Assembly: GCA_002189035.1 (NCBI GenBank)
Contig: NEEC01000011.1
Location: 806,001 to 870,000 of the forward strand
Origin: Utricularia gibba
Taxonomy: Eukaryota; Streptophyta; Magnoliopsida; Lamiales; Lentibulariaceae
Direction of reading: 5' to 3'
Length of the DNA stretch: 64,000 nucleotides
Shown: positions 10,221-22,870 of the stretch, piece by piece
How positions within the stretch are numbered: position 1 is the first letter of the stretch
How the letters are laid out: the number at the start of each line of letters is the position of its first letter
Translations under genes and position numbers: made by a program
Notes under the pieces: model-generated
Databases searched by the model: none
Told to the model about the DNA's origin: nothing
Seen by the model: only the letters and a program-made list of their open reading frames with translations

Positions 10221-11655
10221 ATGTGTTGGTATAAATTTGTGCATAATTTGAAAAACTCATTTAGGTTCAATCCTAATATTTCATCACAAATTGGAATGCC
10301 TCACCTCTGTTTCCAGGTTTTTTTTATTATAACATTTTGGCATAATGATAATACAAAAAAAATATATCCTTTACTCATTGTATAAGAGCAAAAAGAGAAG
10401 AGGATAAAGAAAATGAGAGATTACCACTTCTTTGACTTCAGACACCCATGAAGTATTTGTTAAAAGTATTGAAGTGCACAATCCGTTATTTAAAGAAGTG
10501 ATATATAGGCTGTAGGCGATATGAGCAAAAGTTTGATGGAATACAATTTTTGATAGGCGATATGAGCAAAAGTACAACTCTAATATGGAAATATCCAGTT
10601 AATAAAAGAGATGATGTTCGAAGAGCATATTTGAAATGGGATCCTATACAACCTTTATTGGATCATTATCAACCGTCTAGTTTAAAAAATCATCAAAGGC
10701 ATTTTGAGTATTCATGGTTTAGTGAGTTTACTTCTTGGATGGAATATTCAGAGATCAAACATTGTACCTATTGTTTTGTTTGCTATTTATTTGCTAAAGA
10801 AAATAATCAAGTTGGTAATGATGTCTTCATAATTCATAGTTTTTAAAATTGAAAAAAGATGAACGATGGAAACATTGTTTTTTTCTTACCCGTATATAAA
10901 ATAATCCTTGCTGATAACATAATGATCACTTCCTAACTGGTAATGATGTCTTCACAAAACTATGTCATGCATTGTTTGATCAAGTTAGTCATTTGGATAA
11001 TATTATCCAGCTTCATAGTAATGAAGAAAAGCAAAGGAGTTAATTGTAATTGAAAGTTTCTAAAGTAGTAGTATTGCTTTACTTCTCATGGTTGTACATT
11101 GCGGGGTCATTGTGAGACGTCACCTTCAAAGTAGTAGTAACTGGTAATGATTTTGAGCTATTTCAAGTTTTAGTGGAATTCAATCCCCTTGCTGAGAAAG
11201 TAGTTCTTCAAAATGCCCCCAGTTAGTTATAGATATGCTTCACTTCTTATTCATAAAAAAATTGAATATTTATGCTACTTTGATTCAATGTTACATTTGT
11301 TAAGAAATTGTTGAATTTGAAATTCACGATATTGCAAAATGGGAGCAAATAGCATTGATGTTAAGATTAGGAAAGAAGCTATTTTTAATTCATACATGTG
11401 TCAATTACTAAAGTTATAACACTTAAGAAAATTTTGAGTTTTGATTACATTTTAGAATATTTTTATGTTATAATTTCCTAATTTTGAGTAGTGGAATTAG
11501 ATTTTTTAAATACAATTTATATCATATTTTTGTATTTTTAATATCCTTTCTATTTTTAAGTATAAATATGAATTCAATTAATGATTTAGACCACATCATG
11601 TTCTCTATTTTTTTCTGAATTTTAACAGCAATATTATAGAATAAATCATATCTAA
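10221..11655 (+). mobile_element. hAT-derived repeat, copy B (truncated at both ends)
   Basis: Matches copy A from about 325 to 1640. The frame at 10550-10846 encodes the TTF-type zinc-finger segment better than copy A does: IWKYPVNKRDD, QPLLDHYQPS, FEYSWFSEF, then CTYCFVCYLFAKENNQVGND, which keeps the cysteine pairs. Further on, the DUF4371-like parts are shattered. Similarity to A and C stops near 11655, and the left edge abuts the Athila element. Confidence 0.6.
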
Positions 11656-14174
11656 TTCTGAAATTGTTTAGTTATTCTTGACATATAGCAACAGAAAATG
11701 AAGTTCAGGTTTGATGAAAAGGCCGTGGCTCCTAAAGTTGGTGAGTTCATTAATTCTTAAATACAAATTTAAATCATTTGATGTAGTTAGGATATATCTG
11801 TTGGTAGAATTGTATTATCCATAAAACTTTAGTCAACAAGAAAGGATTGAATTAAAACTTTAGTTGATACATTTGTTATGGACGTATCTGAAGATGATGA
11901 GATGCAAAAAATAGATACTCTAACAGAATTGTGTCATTGTATAGTTGCAACCCATCAGTATAATATCTATCATCTAATTGATTGTCTACTATAAATACTT
12001 GTGCAACACTTCCATAAGTCTGTGCTCCACCTGACGTCGGTGAGGATTTCGCGTAGTTTCAGCAATTCTTCTACTTCCAAGTTACATTATCCCATTTCCA
12101 TGGAAGAGTTTTCTATCTGATATGATGAAATAATAAGACAGTAAAGAATCAAATAGTCAGACATAGGAATAGGATTAAACAACCATGTAGGCATCATTAT
12201 TTGAATTATTATACACCTAAGTTGTGATCTTAAATAAAAATACCTAGAGAATTATCTTGAAAAGTCTAGTGTAACTATGGAAAAGACGTCTCATGGGCAC
12301 TGCTTATGCGTAAGGCATGCCTATGAAAGCCTCCACAAAACTTTTTTCCACTACATGGACGTGGCTTATGTATAAGCCATGCCAGTCTGATCTTTTAAGG
12401 TGTGGCTTATGCATAAATGACATCTGTGTGATCTCTTTTCCACTACATGGGCATGACTTATACATAAGCAACGCCAGCATGGTTTTATGTTAGTGACATG
12501 ATAACATTCAATTTAAAAAAAATATTGCTTTGTGGAAATTAAAAATAATTTTTTTAAAAAAATGAGGGTTCTCACAAAAAGTAATATCATCAATATAGCT
12601 TTTTGCCAAATTAAAAATATAATAATACCCAATCGATGAAAGAGTAAGGTATGGATCAACCGTTGTGTTAAGTAGACATGCTGGTAAGTTACGCCTAATC
12701 CATGGATGTAATTACATATTTATTTAAAAAAATTTTAACCTATTCAATGTAAAATAACCTGGTCGATCGAGTGCTATACGATTTTTTCATTTAGTAAAAT
12801 GATATTAGTTAGCCATTCGATCAAAATATTTGGTTGTGATTGAACTCTATATTATTTTTTAAAAAAAATTTCAAATGTATCATTTAAAACATTCGAGCTA
12901 TATTGATAAGATGGATCCAGCACTATAGGATTTTTACTGATTACAATAGTCCAATCGATCCACATATTCTTGTAAAATCAAGTGGCAGCATAATTGGGGC
13001 AAAAGTAACCTCTCATCAAACCCTCATTATGTATTCACTATCTCTAACTTCTCGATTTGGCATATGTTTTGCAATGGCGCCACCAATCAGTCCTTTCGGA
13101 TTACTAGCTATGACCATGCTGATGGATGTAGTTGAGAAAATTCATGTGAAATATCGAATTCCATGTGAATGTGGCCTTGATCCTACTTTGCAAAATCTAC
13201 TAAATAGGGCTGTAAATTCCACTGTTGCATTTCATCATTTAATTGATTAACTTTGCATGCTCCTTTTTATGATCACCCGTGCTTCAATTAGGCATTTTCT
13301 CTATTCTATGTGGAAGAAGGATATGTTGAAAGGGTGTTTCTAGATTGCTAACCATAATACAACTTAAAAAAGAGAAAAAAAATCAAACACTTCTGATTTG
13401 GTATCCATTAATAATTTATAAATTATTTTTTTTATCGAATTAATTCAAATGTATTTGAAAATTTTCAGTATTTTCTTTGAAATTCGTTTAATCTTATCAA
13501 AATCATAATTATAACTTGAGCATGTTAGTTGGTATTTCCAAGCTAAACTTCAGTGCAAATTAGTGAATGATCTATCATCTAATTTTCCAAAATGAAAATA
13601 GAAGCTTTTATGGATTAGATCACCTGTTAAAGCTCAATGGAATTTCCCCTAGACATATATGGGTCCGGATAGTGTGAAATCCTACAAGAATCAGAAATTT
13701 CTTCCTGATGTTTGGAAGGTAGACGTGCAAAAAAAACTTGCAGATAAGTCATATAAGTGGGCGGAGTTGATTGCCCAACTCACAACACATGTTGTGAAAC
13801 TCAAAGGTAAATCTGTTTTTTCTTTTGTTACATTTTATACACATTATTCAATAAATATAACACTATACAAGGTTCAAAAGAATTCATGGATTCCAAGAGT
13901 GGCATTCGTAATCAGATCATGTTCCACCACCCAAGTGAAGCAAAGAATGAAAGTTGGATATTCGAGCTAGTTGCACATCAGCATAAAATTTTTTTGAAGT
14001 AGGATCCTTGATTACAACATGGCACTGAAGAAAGGATGCAGACTAAAGCACTTGATGAGTAACATGAGGTACTTATCAAAGGAACACAGACCGAATATCA
14101 TGAAGAATAGTTTGTGATACATTCCGAAGGAACACAAATTGAAGATCAAAAAGAAATACTTGATATGAGCTTTT
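11656..14174. other. Intergenic stretch without a recognised gene
   Basis: AT-rich. Open frames at 12903-13250 (115 aa) and 13659-13970 (103 aa) match no family I know and have no domain I can name. The one structured part is the palindromic repeat cluster at 12294-12484, listed separately. Confidence 0.4.
12294..12484. repeat. Cluster of four imperfect GGCTTATGCATAAGCC-type palindromes
   Basis: Four related near-palindromes are centred at about 12309, 12371, 12409 and 12455 (for example GGCTTATGTATAAGCC at 12363-12378). Copies 2 and 4 also share their upstream flank, ttttccactacatgg, so the unit is a roughly 90-bp direct repeat containing palindromes. The function is unknown. Confidence 0.6.
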
Positions 14175-14874
14175 TGGTAGGTTTTAGCTACTCATGTATG
14201 AAAAATAAAACGAGGTTTCATTGTCATAAAATGAAGAAAATATTTCCAACATTGTCAAAAAAATAATCAATGAAGTCAAAGGTTTCAGCAAACTAAGTAG
14301 ATAAAATGATCTATTTCTATCTGGTATTGTTTATAGTATGCCATAGTAGTGTTGAGCTAGATCTTGGTAGTGTTCTTGAGGATGAGGAGTATTCTTCATG
14401 ACAATCTTCTTCTTTTCCTCTTTTGATCGGTATTCGTGTTGTTGGAGGAGCCTTTGTGTCTTGCTCCTGAAGCTCTTCGAAGCCTTTATTTGCGATTCTC
14501 TCTCCTCCAATATTATATTCTACTCTCTCATTTTCCAAGGCAAGTATGACCTTTGATAGCTATGTTGCTCCTGCCCTTGCAAACTATCACCGCGACAGTG
14601 TATTAATTGCTCCTTTTATGTTGCATTTTCTTTTGCAACCTGATGCTTGCATGAAACCATGTTGCCTCCCTTGATTTTTGGGAGTTCCTGCTAGACTTAA
14701 AATACATTAGTACATAAAATAGGCTAAATCAAAGGATTTAACTCATTTGCATACAAAGTTCATAACTTCACTAAATCATATAAAAATACTTAAAACTATA
14801 AAATAAGCAATTAAAACATAATTAAAAACTTATAATTTTTATATCATAAACATAGAAAAATTTGTGTACTATCA
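14175..14874 (-). repeat. Athila LTR relic, 5' half, minus strand
   Basis: Read on the minus strand it begins TGATAG at 14874 and follows the 5' LTR of copy 1 for about 700 bp, including the block around gatttagcc and the gagtagcta motif near 14183. It then stops. It is about half of an LTR, with no internal element sequence next to it. Confidence 0.7.
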
Positions 14875-15904
14875 ATTCTACAAGAAGATGGATTCAAAAG
14901 AGTTAAAAATTCACTCAATGATGCACAAAGGTCTTGTAGATTTTCACCACAATGGTAGGAGGAGATGACTAGAATCAAAATCAGGAATCAATTCTAATTG
15001 ATTTGAATGCTCCAACAACATTTGCTTACAACCTCTAATTACTCATTCAGTCATTCATCATATGATGAAGAACAATGGAGTCACACAACACACCCTTCCA
15101 CTACTGCTGCTAGAAATCCAATAATCCACACAACACCATCTTTTTTCCCATCCCTGTCATATTTAAAATAAAGCAGACACAAAACAAAAAACAAATTCAC
15201 TAAAAAAAACAATCAACAATACCCTCACATCACGTTTGAAGGAGAAGTAATTTGTAAGATGTTTCAGATTTTATCTTCCACATGGAATTACATTTGAAAC
15301 AATAGTATATTGGCAGCAAAAACAACTGTGTTAAGTACATGGTACATATTATATATTATGAACGACCATTAGCTTTAATTACAATAATAGCAGCAAATGG
15401 CATGTATTACATGTTCAAAATAAATAATCAATGCTATTAATGGTTAATGATTGAATGAGTGTAACACAAAATTGTCATGAAGAACAAATAAACACTTGAT
15501 CCAAATAATTTGAAACAATAAAATGATGCATAATATAATCAGTTAAAAATAAAAAAATAATAAAACACTTGATCCAAAATATTCAAAATTATTGAATGAT
15601 GTGTAATTCGAGAAATTAATAAAAATGCCTAAGAATCAAATGTAAGAATTCGAATTAAATGATAGAGCTTTCACAAACCATATAAAAAGTAAAAAATTCC
15701 ACAAACAAATTTTTGGGAAAAAGCACATATCACCAATTTCCTCAATCGTACTGTGAGAAAAAGTACTAGAACTCAATGGAATCAGAACTAGCCATCTGCC
15801 TACGGTGAGAAAATATCCTAGACGTGCTTAATTGGGTGAAATATTTGAACTAAATCGTGTGATATTGAAGTATAGCAGTGTTTTGCATAGCAGTTTCACT
15901 TTTG
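14875..15904. other. AT-rich intergenic stretch
   Basis: No coding frame, structured RNA or recognised repeat seen. Confidence 0.4.
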
Positions 15905-16135
15905 CTCATGGTTCATTTGCTTTCCCCTTCTTTAGACACATTTGATATGGTGTGAAAATGTTCTATTGGTATTGGCCTCAAATTTAGACGTTTATCTAGA
16001 ATTTAGAATATTTCAAAAAATTGAAATGAAACTATAATAAACCATAGCATCTAATAGAATACTGTTTTTTTTATTTTTCCTTTCTCAAAATAAGATAATT
16101 CAAATGATCTTTCATGATTGATTCTAAATAGGAAA
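15905..16135. repeat. Dispersed repeat, pair member 1 (mate at 50530-50760)
   Basis: Shares an ordered series of blocks with 50530-50760: gcttcatttg-like start, atggtgtgaaaat, attggtattg, ttgaaatgaaact-taata, then atttttcctttct and aattcaaat. Unclassified and noncoding. It lies just outside the Athila LTR at 16187. Confidence 0.5.
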
Positions 16136-16186
16136 GCTTTAATTGTAAATCATGATTGAATCTATGAAAGCGTTGATTTATATATT

Positions 16187-17513
16187 TGATAAACGGAAAT
16201 TTTAGCATATCGTTGCAATAAAAGCAAACTTCCATATCAAATACATTTATAAGTCCTAATCTACACAAAATACAAATTTAGAAAACTTGTATAATGATGT
16301 CGGGGTTGATCACGAAGAGCTTGTGCTTGCTAAGTGTTTTAGTAAATGCACAATTTGGAATAACAGTAAATCTTAGTCTAAGCTCGGACCAACAGTGGTA
16401 AACAAGCTTAGTAAACATTATCAGGTCTTAACTCTAAGGTAACAGATACTGGTTCTAATTCAAAATAATACTAACGTATCTTAAGGATCTACAGGTGGTG
16501 TGGTGCCATAATTCATAATTTAATCTACCATGTTCCTACACTCACAACTTCAAATAACCTAAGTCTACCCAAGTCATTTATCATATTTTCAGCTAATCTA
16601 GTCTCCCATATCATCACCAACATTGAAATTAGGTCTATCCGCATGCAAAGCATATAGAAATAGGTTTACCCGATTCTACTGGTTTCACCCCGGACTAACA
16701 ACTACTGCTCATGTCTTGATTTGTTGGTCTACCTCTAAATCAAGTATCTAAGTTGCAAAGCTACTTGTTCCCTTCCTTAGGTCTACTGATGGCTTGATAG
16801 AAACAAGAGTTAAGGGACAATAGTGAATTTTATTAAGACTCCTACACCCACACCACCATGCTTCACCTTAAATCACTCATAGGGTTTAGTTACTCATGCT
16901 TTGAAGGTAAAAAGTGATGGCATTAACATAAAACAACGAAAATATCGAGAACATTGTGTAGAAGTTGGGTGCAAAAGCTGAAAATATCAACCAACTAAAA
17001 TAAAGCAATAATAAGTTTGGTTTCCATTTGCTACTGTTTCTGGACCGAAACAATAGCGTTGAACTAGGTCTTGATCTACTTCCTTCAAACTGGAAGTTCT
17101 TCTCCAGAAAAATCCCTTTTCTTCCTCCTTCTCCTTTTGTGTTCTTCATGTTCCAGTTGAGGGAGAAACCCCTCGTGTGTTCTGAAAATTCTCGTGAATC
17201 CCCCCTTAGTTTTACGACTCTCTCTCGCCTTCCATTGTCCAAGGCAAATACATTCTCTCACAAATCTGCTGCTCCTGGCCCTGACTTGCAGACTGTCGCT
17301 GTGACAGTGTACTCATTGCTCCCTGCACCCTGATGACTTGCACGAAATCTAGATTTTTCCTTGATTCTTGAGTTGCTGCTCGATTCCAAAATCGGGTTAG
17401 ACATGGGGTGGGTTAAATCAAAGGATTTAGCCCACTAATCACACCAAAAATTATATTTTCCTAAATTACATAAGAACACTTAAAAATATAAAATAAACAC
17501 TTAAATATAACTA
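16187..17513 (-). repeat. Athila LTR, nearly complete, minus strand
   Basis: On the minus strand this copies most of the LTR of element 1. The 3' end (TTTATCA) lies at 16187 and the region equivalent to the LTR start fades near 17513. No primer binding site complement lies beyond 16187, so this is a solo LTR or the 3' LTR of a lost element. Small frames inside it are not genes. Confidence 0.75.
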
Positions 17514-17545
17514 ATATTGAAACCTTGCAGTGTCCCTTACCATTA

Positions 17546-18075
17546 TCAAACGTACCTTTTCATTTGCCCTAGAAACAAATGCATCTTGGAAAGATCAATC
17601 ATAATTATTTTTCCAGCTCTAATCAAATCTGCATTACTCATGTCTGGAAGTGGCAAAAAAAATATAAGATCAACAACCTGATCATTTCTCTCCATCGCCA
17701 ATGTACCATGACCAAGTTTATAGCCAATATGATCAATAGCATCATTTGTGTTGTCCGTTAACTTTTCCATGTGAGCTACCATATCAACGTCACATAAAGC
17801 AACATTGTTGTGCTTGATTGGTAGTTTGGTCTTCGACGCAAACATTGGAGAGACATCATTAGTAAATTTTTCAAATGGTGCCTCTACTAGAGAAACTCAT
17901 CTAGTTTAAGACTAAGAGGAATGTTTTCATTAACCTGCTTTGAAACTTCATCTTCAAATTCTCTTCAACCTACTCTAAACTGACCAGTTATCCTATCTCG
18001 TCCAAAAATCTCTTCCCAATTAGTGTAAAGTGGGAATGGCTTATATCTCAATGTTTGAACTCTTAAATCATTCAA
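17546..18075 (-). pseudogene. Myb/SANT-like (Harbinger-associated) protein, C-terminal part, broken
   Basis: Minus-strand reading gives LRYKPFPLYTNWEEIFGRDRITGQ (about 18040-17975). This is the conserved block after the trihelix-like Myb/SANT domain in plant proteins that accompany PIF/Harbinger transposons. After a stop and a frameshift near 17890-17860, the frame at 17845-17546 ends with LSKMHLFLG and a short tail, as the C-terminus of those proteins does. An AG before the first block could be an old intron end. The DNA-binding part itself is missing here; a separate N-terminal fragment lies at 26431-26790. Family assignment is from memory of motif order. Confidence 0.55.
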
Positions 18076-19620
18076 AAAAAATATCATCATATCAAATAAA
18101 GCAAAAATGAAGACATAGATACAATTTAAGTTTACTGAACAATAGATGATAGCACCACATAAGATCAAATGCAAAAGTAAAATTATTGTTATTCATCCAT
18201 TTTTACAATGAATAAAGTGTCCATATAATGAGTAATAACCTAACAACCATGGTTCCATACTCACAACATGCTATATTTTTGCAAAAATGAAAACCCATGT
18301 GGTATTCATCCAAGTACAATGAATAAAGTATTCTTTTAATGACAAATAAATATTATACTTTCAAGAGAATAACCATGATTACAATCAAACATTGGTTCTA
18401 ACCAATATATGCGTCTTTTATTCCTACTTACGACTAAATCATGATTTAGTCTCAATCTGAATTTTAATCATTCTCTTGAGTAATGCAGCACGTTTTAGCA
18501 ACCCAAATCCCAAGTAACCAAAAGAGAATATTGAAGTTACATAAGATGTGGACAAAAGCTGGAAGGAAGTACACCAAAATCTATGTAGATAAAAAGATGG
18601 ATTTTAGACATACTGAGAATGAGAAAATATTTTCAGGACTTTGAACAATACGTCACAGATTTTTTGGAGGGAGATTTTGGGGAAAAACTTACAGGATGAA
18701 ACGAAGAAGACAAACCAAGGATCAAGCACTCTTTTGAAAAGTTCTTTTGCTTATGAAGAACATTAATCCTAGTTGGGAATAATTTTAGTTTTTCGCGTAA
18801 ACTATTTATGATTTCAGTTACTGCTTATATTAATGTTTCTTTTCTTAATGTTACTTTTTGAAAATAAGATGATGTTTATATTATACTATGAAAGTGTTTT
18901 ATTTTACCTTAATATGAGTAGTTAAACAGCTAGGTGTGCCTTGGAACTAAAGGGGGAAATAGTGTACAAATCATTCTTTTGATCTTGTTAGTCATAAATC
19001 ATATTAGTTCTTTAACAAACTAAAATAGATCCAGGAGGAGGAAGTTATGACACTCATCTTAACACCCTAATTAGAGATAGATCCACCATTAGAGAAAATA
19101 AGAGTTTGGGTAAATTTAGATTTTTGTTTGTTAGATGTATGATTTATAGTTAAAGTGAGGTTATTTTAGTGATAAGTATGCAACTCCCAGAAGTCCCAAG
19201 ACATTATTTTAATTAATTTTAGACAAAGAACGGCTTCTACCCGTTTACTACCTTTCTACATATTATTATGAAACTATTAATCCTAACTTAAATTAAATCT
19301 TTTAACTGTGACATTCACTAAATGCATTGATTTTTATATAATAAGTACCAGCTCCTTGTATTCAACGTTAATCACTATACTCATAATTATATTATGCTAG
19401 AATATGCATTACGTTTATAAATTTTATTTGATAGTAGAATTTGGATTTTAATAATATTGCATAATTTTCATTTATCAACAACCAAAATGAGCCAAATAAA
19501 TTGCATTCTAAAATAATGTTAATGTCAAACTTCCTAATAGCTTTATTCTATAACTTGTATTTTGGCGCCCCCACACAACTCCTTATATACTTTGAGGCTA
19601 TAAATGTTTAAATGTTTTGT
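18076..19620. other. AT-rich intergenic stretch
   Basis: No convincing gene or repeat seen on either strand. Confidence 0.4.
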
Positions 19621-19623
19621 TAT

Positions 19624-20104
19624 GTGTGTGTTTGTTAGGTAGGATTTGGTGGAATATGATTGTTAGGGAAATCATATTTCATTATTTCAATCATGAATTA
19701 AAAAATCATTATTCAAAATTTAGGATTAGAAATGTTTAGAATGTTTAAAAATCATTATTTTTAATATGATATTATTATTCTTTAATAGTATATTATGATT
19801 ATTTTATCGTCATGATATTTTTTATTCCATTTCCGAACATCCATTTTCTTACGAAAAATTCTTCCTCCCACAACCTTCTTTTTAATTTAACTTAGTAGAT
19901 ATTCGATATGTATTTTGAAAAGAGTATGCGTTTTCAATTATAAATTATTTAAAAATGTGCAATTGTCAAACATATTTCTTATCTTACTTTTTATTATCAA
20001 TCTGATATTTAAAATGATTCCCTATTTATATATATTCCCTTCTTATTTAATATCCCTATTAAGACATTTGGCATTATATCAATTTTCCTGAAACAAACAC
20101 TCAC
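19624..20104. mobile_element. MITE with GTGTGTGTTTGTT terminal inverted repeats
   Basis: The left end GTGTGTGTTTGTT (19624-19636) pairs with the right end AACAAACACTCAC (20092-20104), matching at 12 of 13 positions. Both sides are flanked by TAT (19621-19623 and 20105-20107). Length is 481 bp, AT-rich, without a coding frame. Termini of the form G(T/A)GTGTTTG resemble Tourist-like elements, whose usual duplication is TTA/TAA, so the superfamily is not settled. Confidence 0.55.
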
Positions 20105-20361
20105 TATGATGTTTATGAATGATTCAGAATATTACAAATATTTGTCTTGGTATTTTCCGGAACGAGTATCTTGACAGTTTATACAATTCTTTTTATTGCA
20201 CTAATTGCTACTATTTTTGACATATCATGTATGAGCTGTTTTGGATTACAAAATCAAATCAAATTCTGGAGCACGATTTGACAAGTACTAATGAACAAAT
20301 GAAAATTCATTTATCCACTGATTTTTTTCTTCCGTTTGAACTGAGTTCAGTAATTCTTTTA

Positions 20362-20609
20362 TGCTTTGTTTGGTTGGTTGATTTAGATATTGATGGATTT
20401 AAATTATTTGTTTTTAGATAAACCCAAATATGTAGGTATAAAAATGTCCATACCCTCTTGGGTATACATACATCCATATATGAGGATAATATATGTGTAT
20501 AATGATGATTATACCCATGTAATTGGTATAATTATATCTAAATACCAAACAATATAATTTTATTAAATTCATCATAAACCAATCTTATACTTTCATATCA
20601 AACAAGGTC
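20362..20609. mobile_element. Possible Tourist-like MITE
   Basis: The ends TGCTTTGTTTGG (20362) and the complement of CAAACAAGGTC (to 20609) match at about 8 of 12 positions. TTA flanks both sides (20359-20361 and 20610-20612). The interior is noncoding and rich in tatacc/ggtata motifs. The terminal match is weak. Confidence 0.4.
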
Positions 20610-20612
20610 TTA

Positions 20613-22196
20613 GTAGCTTCAATAGTGTAGTTGCTATAGCCCTGAAATAATAAATTTCAAAAGCATATAATTTGAATAAAAAGCATTAGAATAAAGGAAT
20701 TCCTATGAAAAATATATAATAGAAAACTTACTTTTGAGTTTAGATCAATCTATTCAGATTTATTCTCTTGGATTGTTCCATGCCTGTTGGGATCGAGTTG
20801 AGTTAATTTTTCTGGAAATTAAAATGAAACAAAATGAGTAAGGAGTTGGTTAATGAAGCCGAGTATATACATGTTTTTTTATAGTGACTATTTGTTTGCT
20901 ATTGATACATATTGACTTGTCAAAAATCCAAACTATCGCTAGAGCCTTATGTTGTGAACGCATATTAAACTCAAGAAGTATGAATTTTGTAATATTTTAA
21001 ATAATTTTCAATTAAGAGGCGATATTTTCTCTGCATTGTTATAGTTATTCCAATGGATGAAGCAACTATTCGGCTAGCTATTGCATCATCAATTTGTTGT
21101 AACATAAAATTCTGTCAAATTACTCAATTCAATTTGTTGAGTATATCAATTATAAATAATGGAAGGTCAATAAGGGTAAGATATGATGTTACTTGTAAAA
21201 ACATAAAAAAAAATATTTTGAAACTCATTACTAATATTTTTTTAATTTTAAAGTAGATGGATCCTGATGATTTATTGATTTGTCTGATATCAAAATATAA
21301 TATTTCTTTTGAATTTCTTTTAATAGATCAAAATGAGCAACAGAATTCATTTAAACATGCATCCCCCACCACCACAACTACTAACTTGTTCGAATAGTAA
21401 TGGTGAAGTGTAGAAGCAAAGCAAATGCCTCATGATGATACATCTTTATGATTGAAGAACAAACTAAAAAGTAAGTCTTGTTAACTTACAAAACACGGTA
21501 GAGGCTATCTCCCACAGAGCATATTTGTATTTTCTTGTTTCTTCATAACTTGTAGTGCTGTTGGTAGCTTGTAATTCTTCACATTGTTGATATTGGTTAG
21601 TGAATTAGGAGCTCCCTTTGCTCAAGATTTTTTTTTATTTGGCATTTCCATGTAAAAATTCTATGGTGTTTTTTTTCTCTTTTCCTTGCTATCTTCACAT
21701 CAAAGTAGAACAAAATCGCAATATAAATTTTAACAGCATAGTATCAGAGATTCAGTAAATAGGTGATATTGTTATCTTCCTTGAAATAAATTAAAACTTA
21801 CTTTTTCAAACATTGAATTTAGTTAATCAATGATTTAGTCCAAAAATTGATCTAACCATATTTCTCTAAGGCAACACATTTGGTATGTCACATCCCGAGA
21901 TACTTAGGTAGTTCACCAAAAAGTTTCCAAAAAAGTTCACTTGTTGATATACTGGATAGCACATTTTGATAGTTCACCAAATAGGTTCCGAAACCCCATA
22001 GGGGGGAATTTTGGCTCTCTTTGAGAGCATTTTACCAAACTAAGCGAGAAAGCACTTCGATGACTGTGGGCCGATGCTTGATGTTTACATCTCGAGAAGG
22101 CTAACTAAACGAGGTAAGCGTTTTAGTTTTCTGGGATATGCTAGATTTTAGGCATTTTCGAGGAAGGCAGAGGAAAAAAGGACAGAGGAACCAAAG
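20613..22196. other. AT-rich intergenic stretch
   Basis: No recognised coding region. The open frame at 21053-21256 has no family I know. The GC content rises after about 21990, towards the LINE remnant. Confidence 0.4.
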
Positions 22197-22870
22197 ATGC
22201 ACGTGTGTAGATACTGGACCTTCAAGGAAGAAGAGGGGAGCTTGAAGGAGTCAGGTCGAAGAGCAATTCAATCAGAGAAGCCACTAGGTGCCCAAAACCA
22301 AAGGTTAGATGGAACCGGGCATAGGAGTTGGGCGGTAGTAGTACGAGGAGAAAGGAATGAGAAGTCTAGTGGACCAACAGCAATTGTGATAACAATGAGA
22401 AGTCTAGTGGACCAAGCTGGATTCTTGGGTGTCAATAAAATACCGATGGGAGGAACAAGATTGATGCTGGAATTTAGCATTCCATAGGAGTGCGACGGGG
22501 CTCTTCAGAATAGTAAAGAGTGGCTCAAGGAACGCTTTCAGTGGCATATAGCAGCTGAAAAATTCGATCCGAGGGGTTCCACTGAATGCACGGACAGCAA
22601 AGACTTTCAGAAAACTTGGGAATGAGTAGGGGAATGTGATAAAACTGGACGACTCTACGATTTTCCAAAGGCACTTAGATGATGGACATCTTCTAATCCG
22701 ACTGATCAGGCTGAATGGATTCAAGGAAAAAATTGGATCAGAGTGGAGGGGATGAACTATCATATCTGGATACAAGAAATTGTTGGAACAAAGGTATTGG
22801 AGAAGAGGGTGACTATCTTACATTGTTAGTTGAAATGTTTTTCAACTAGTTTATATGAGAAGCTAATCCA
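22197..22870 (+). pseudogene. Plant LINE ORF1 remnant (DUF4283-like)
   Basis: One frame around 22558-22720 reads SIRGVPLNARTAKTFRKLGN, a stop, then GNVIKLDDSTIFQRHLDDGHLLIRL. Plant LINE ORF1/DUF4283 proteins have a comparable run: a GVPLHAW-type strand, a helix ending in G, then a (I/L)DDxT segment and a variable-R-(F/L)D...LI strand. Upstream, 22200-22480 holds basic, frame-shifted sequence including SWAVVVRGER. No LINE endonuclease or RT is seen nearby. The call is a motif judgement only. Confidence 0.4.

Noticed and set aside
12903-13250. 115-residue frame as a possible gene
   Set aside because: No recognised motif, no copy elsewhere in the window and no gene context; kept only as unassigned.
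16886-17242. 118-residue minus-strand open frame
   Set aside because: Falls inside the Athila LTR relic; the same LTR region in copy 1 gives different frames.
22268-22775. Minus-strand frames at 22268-22480 and 22404-22775
   Set aside because: Shadows of the plus-strand LINE ORF1-like remnant, which has the recognisable motif order.
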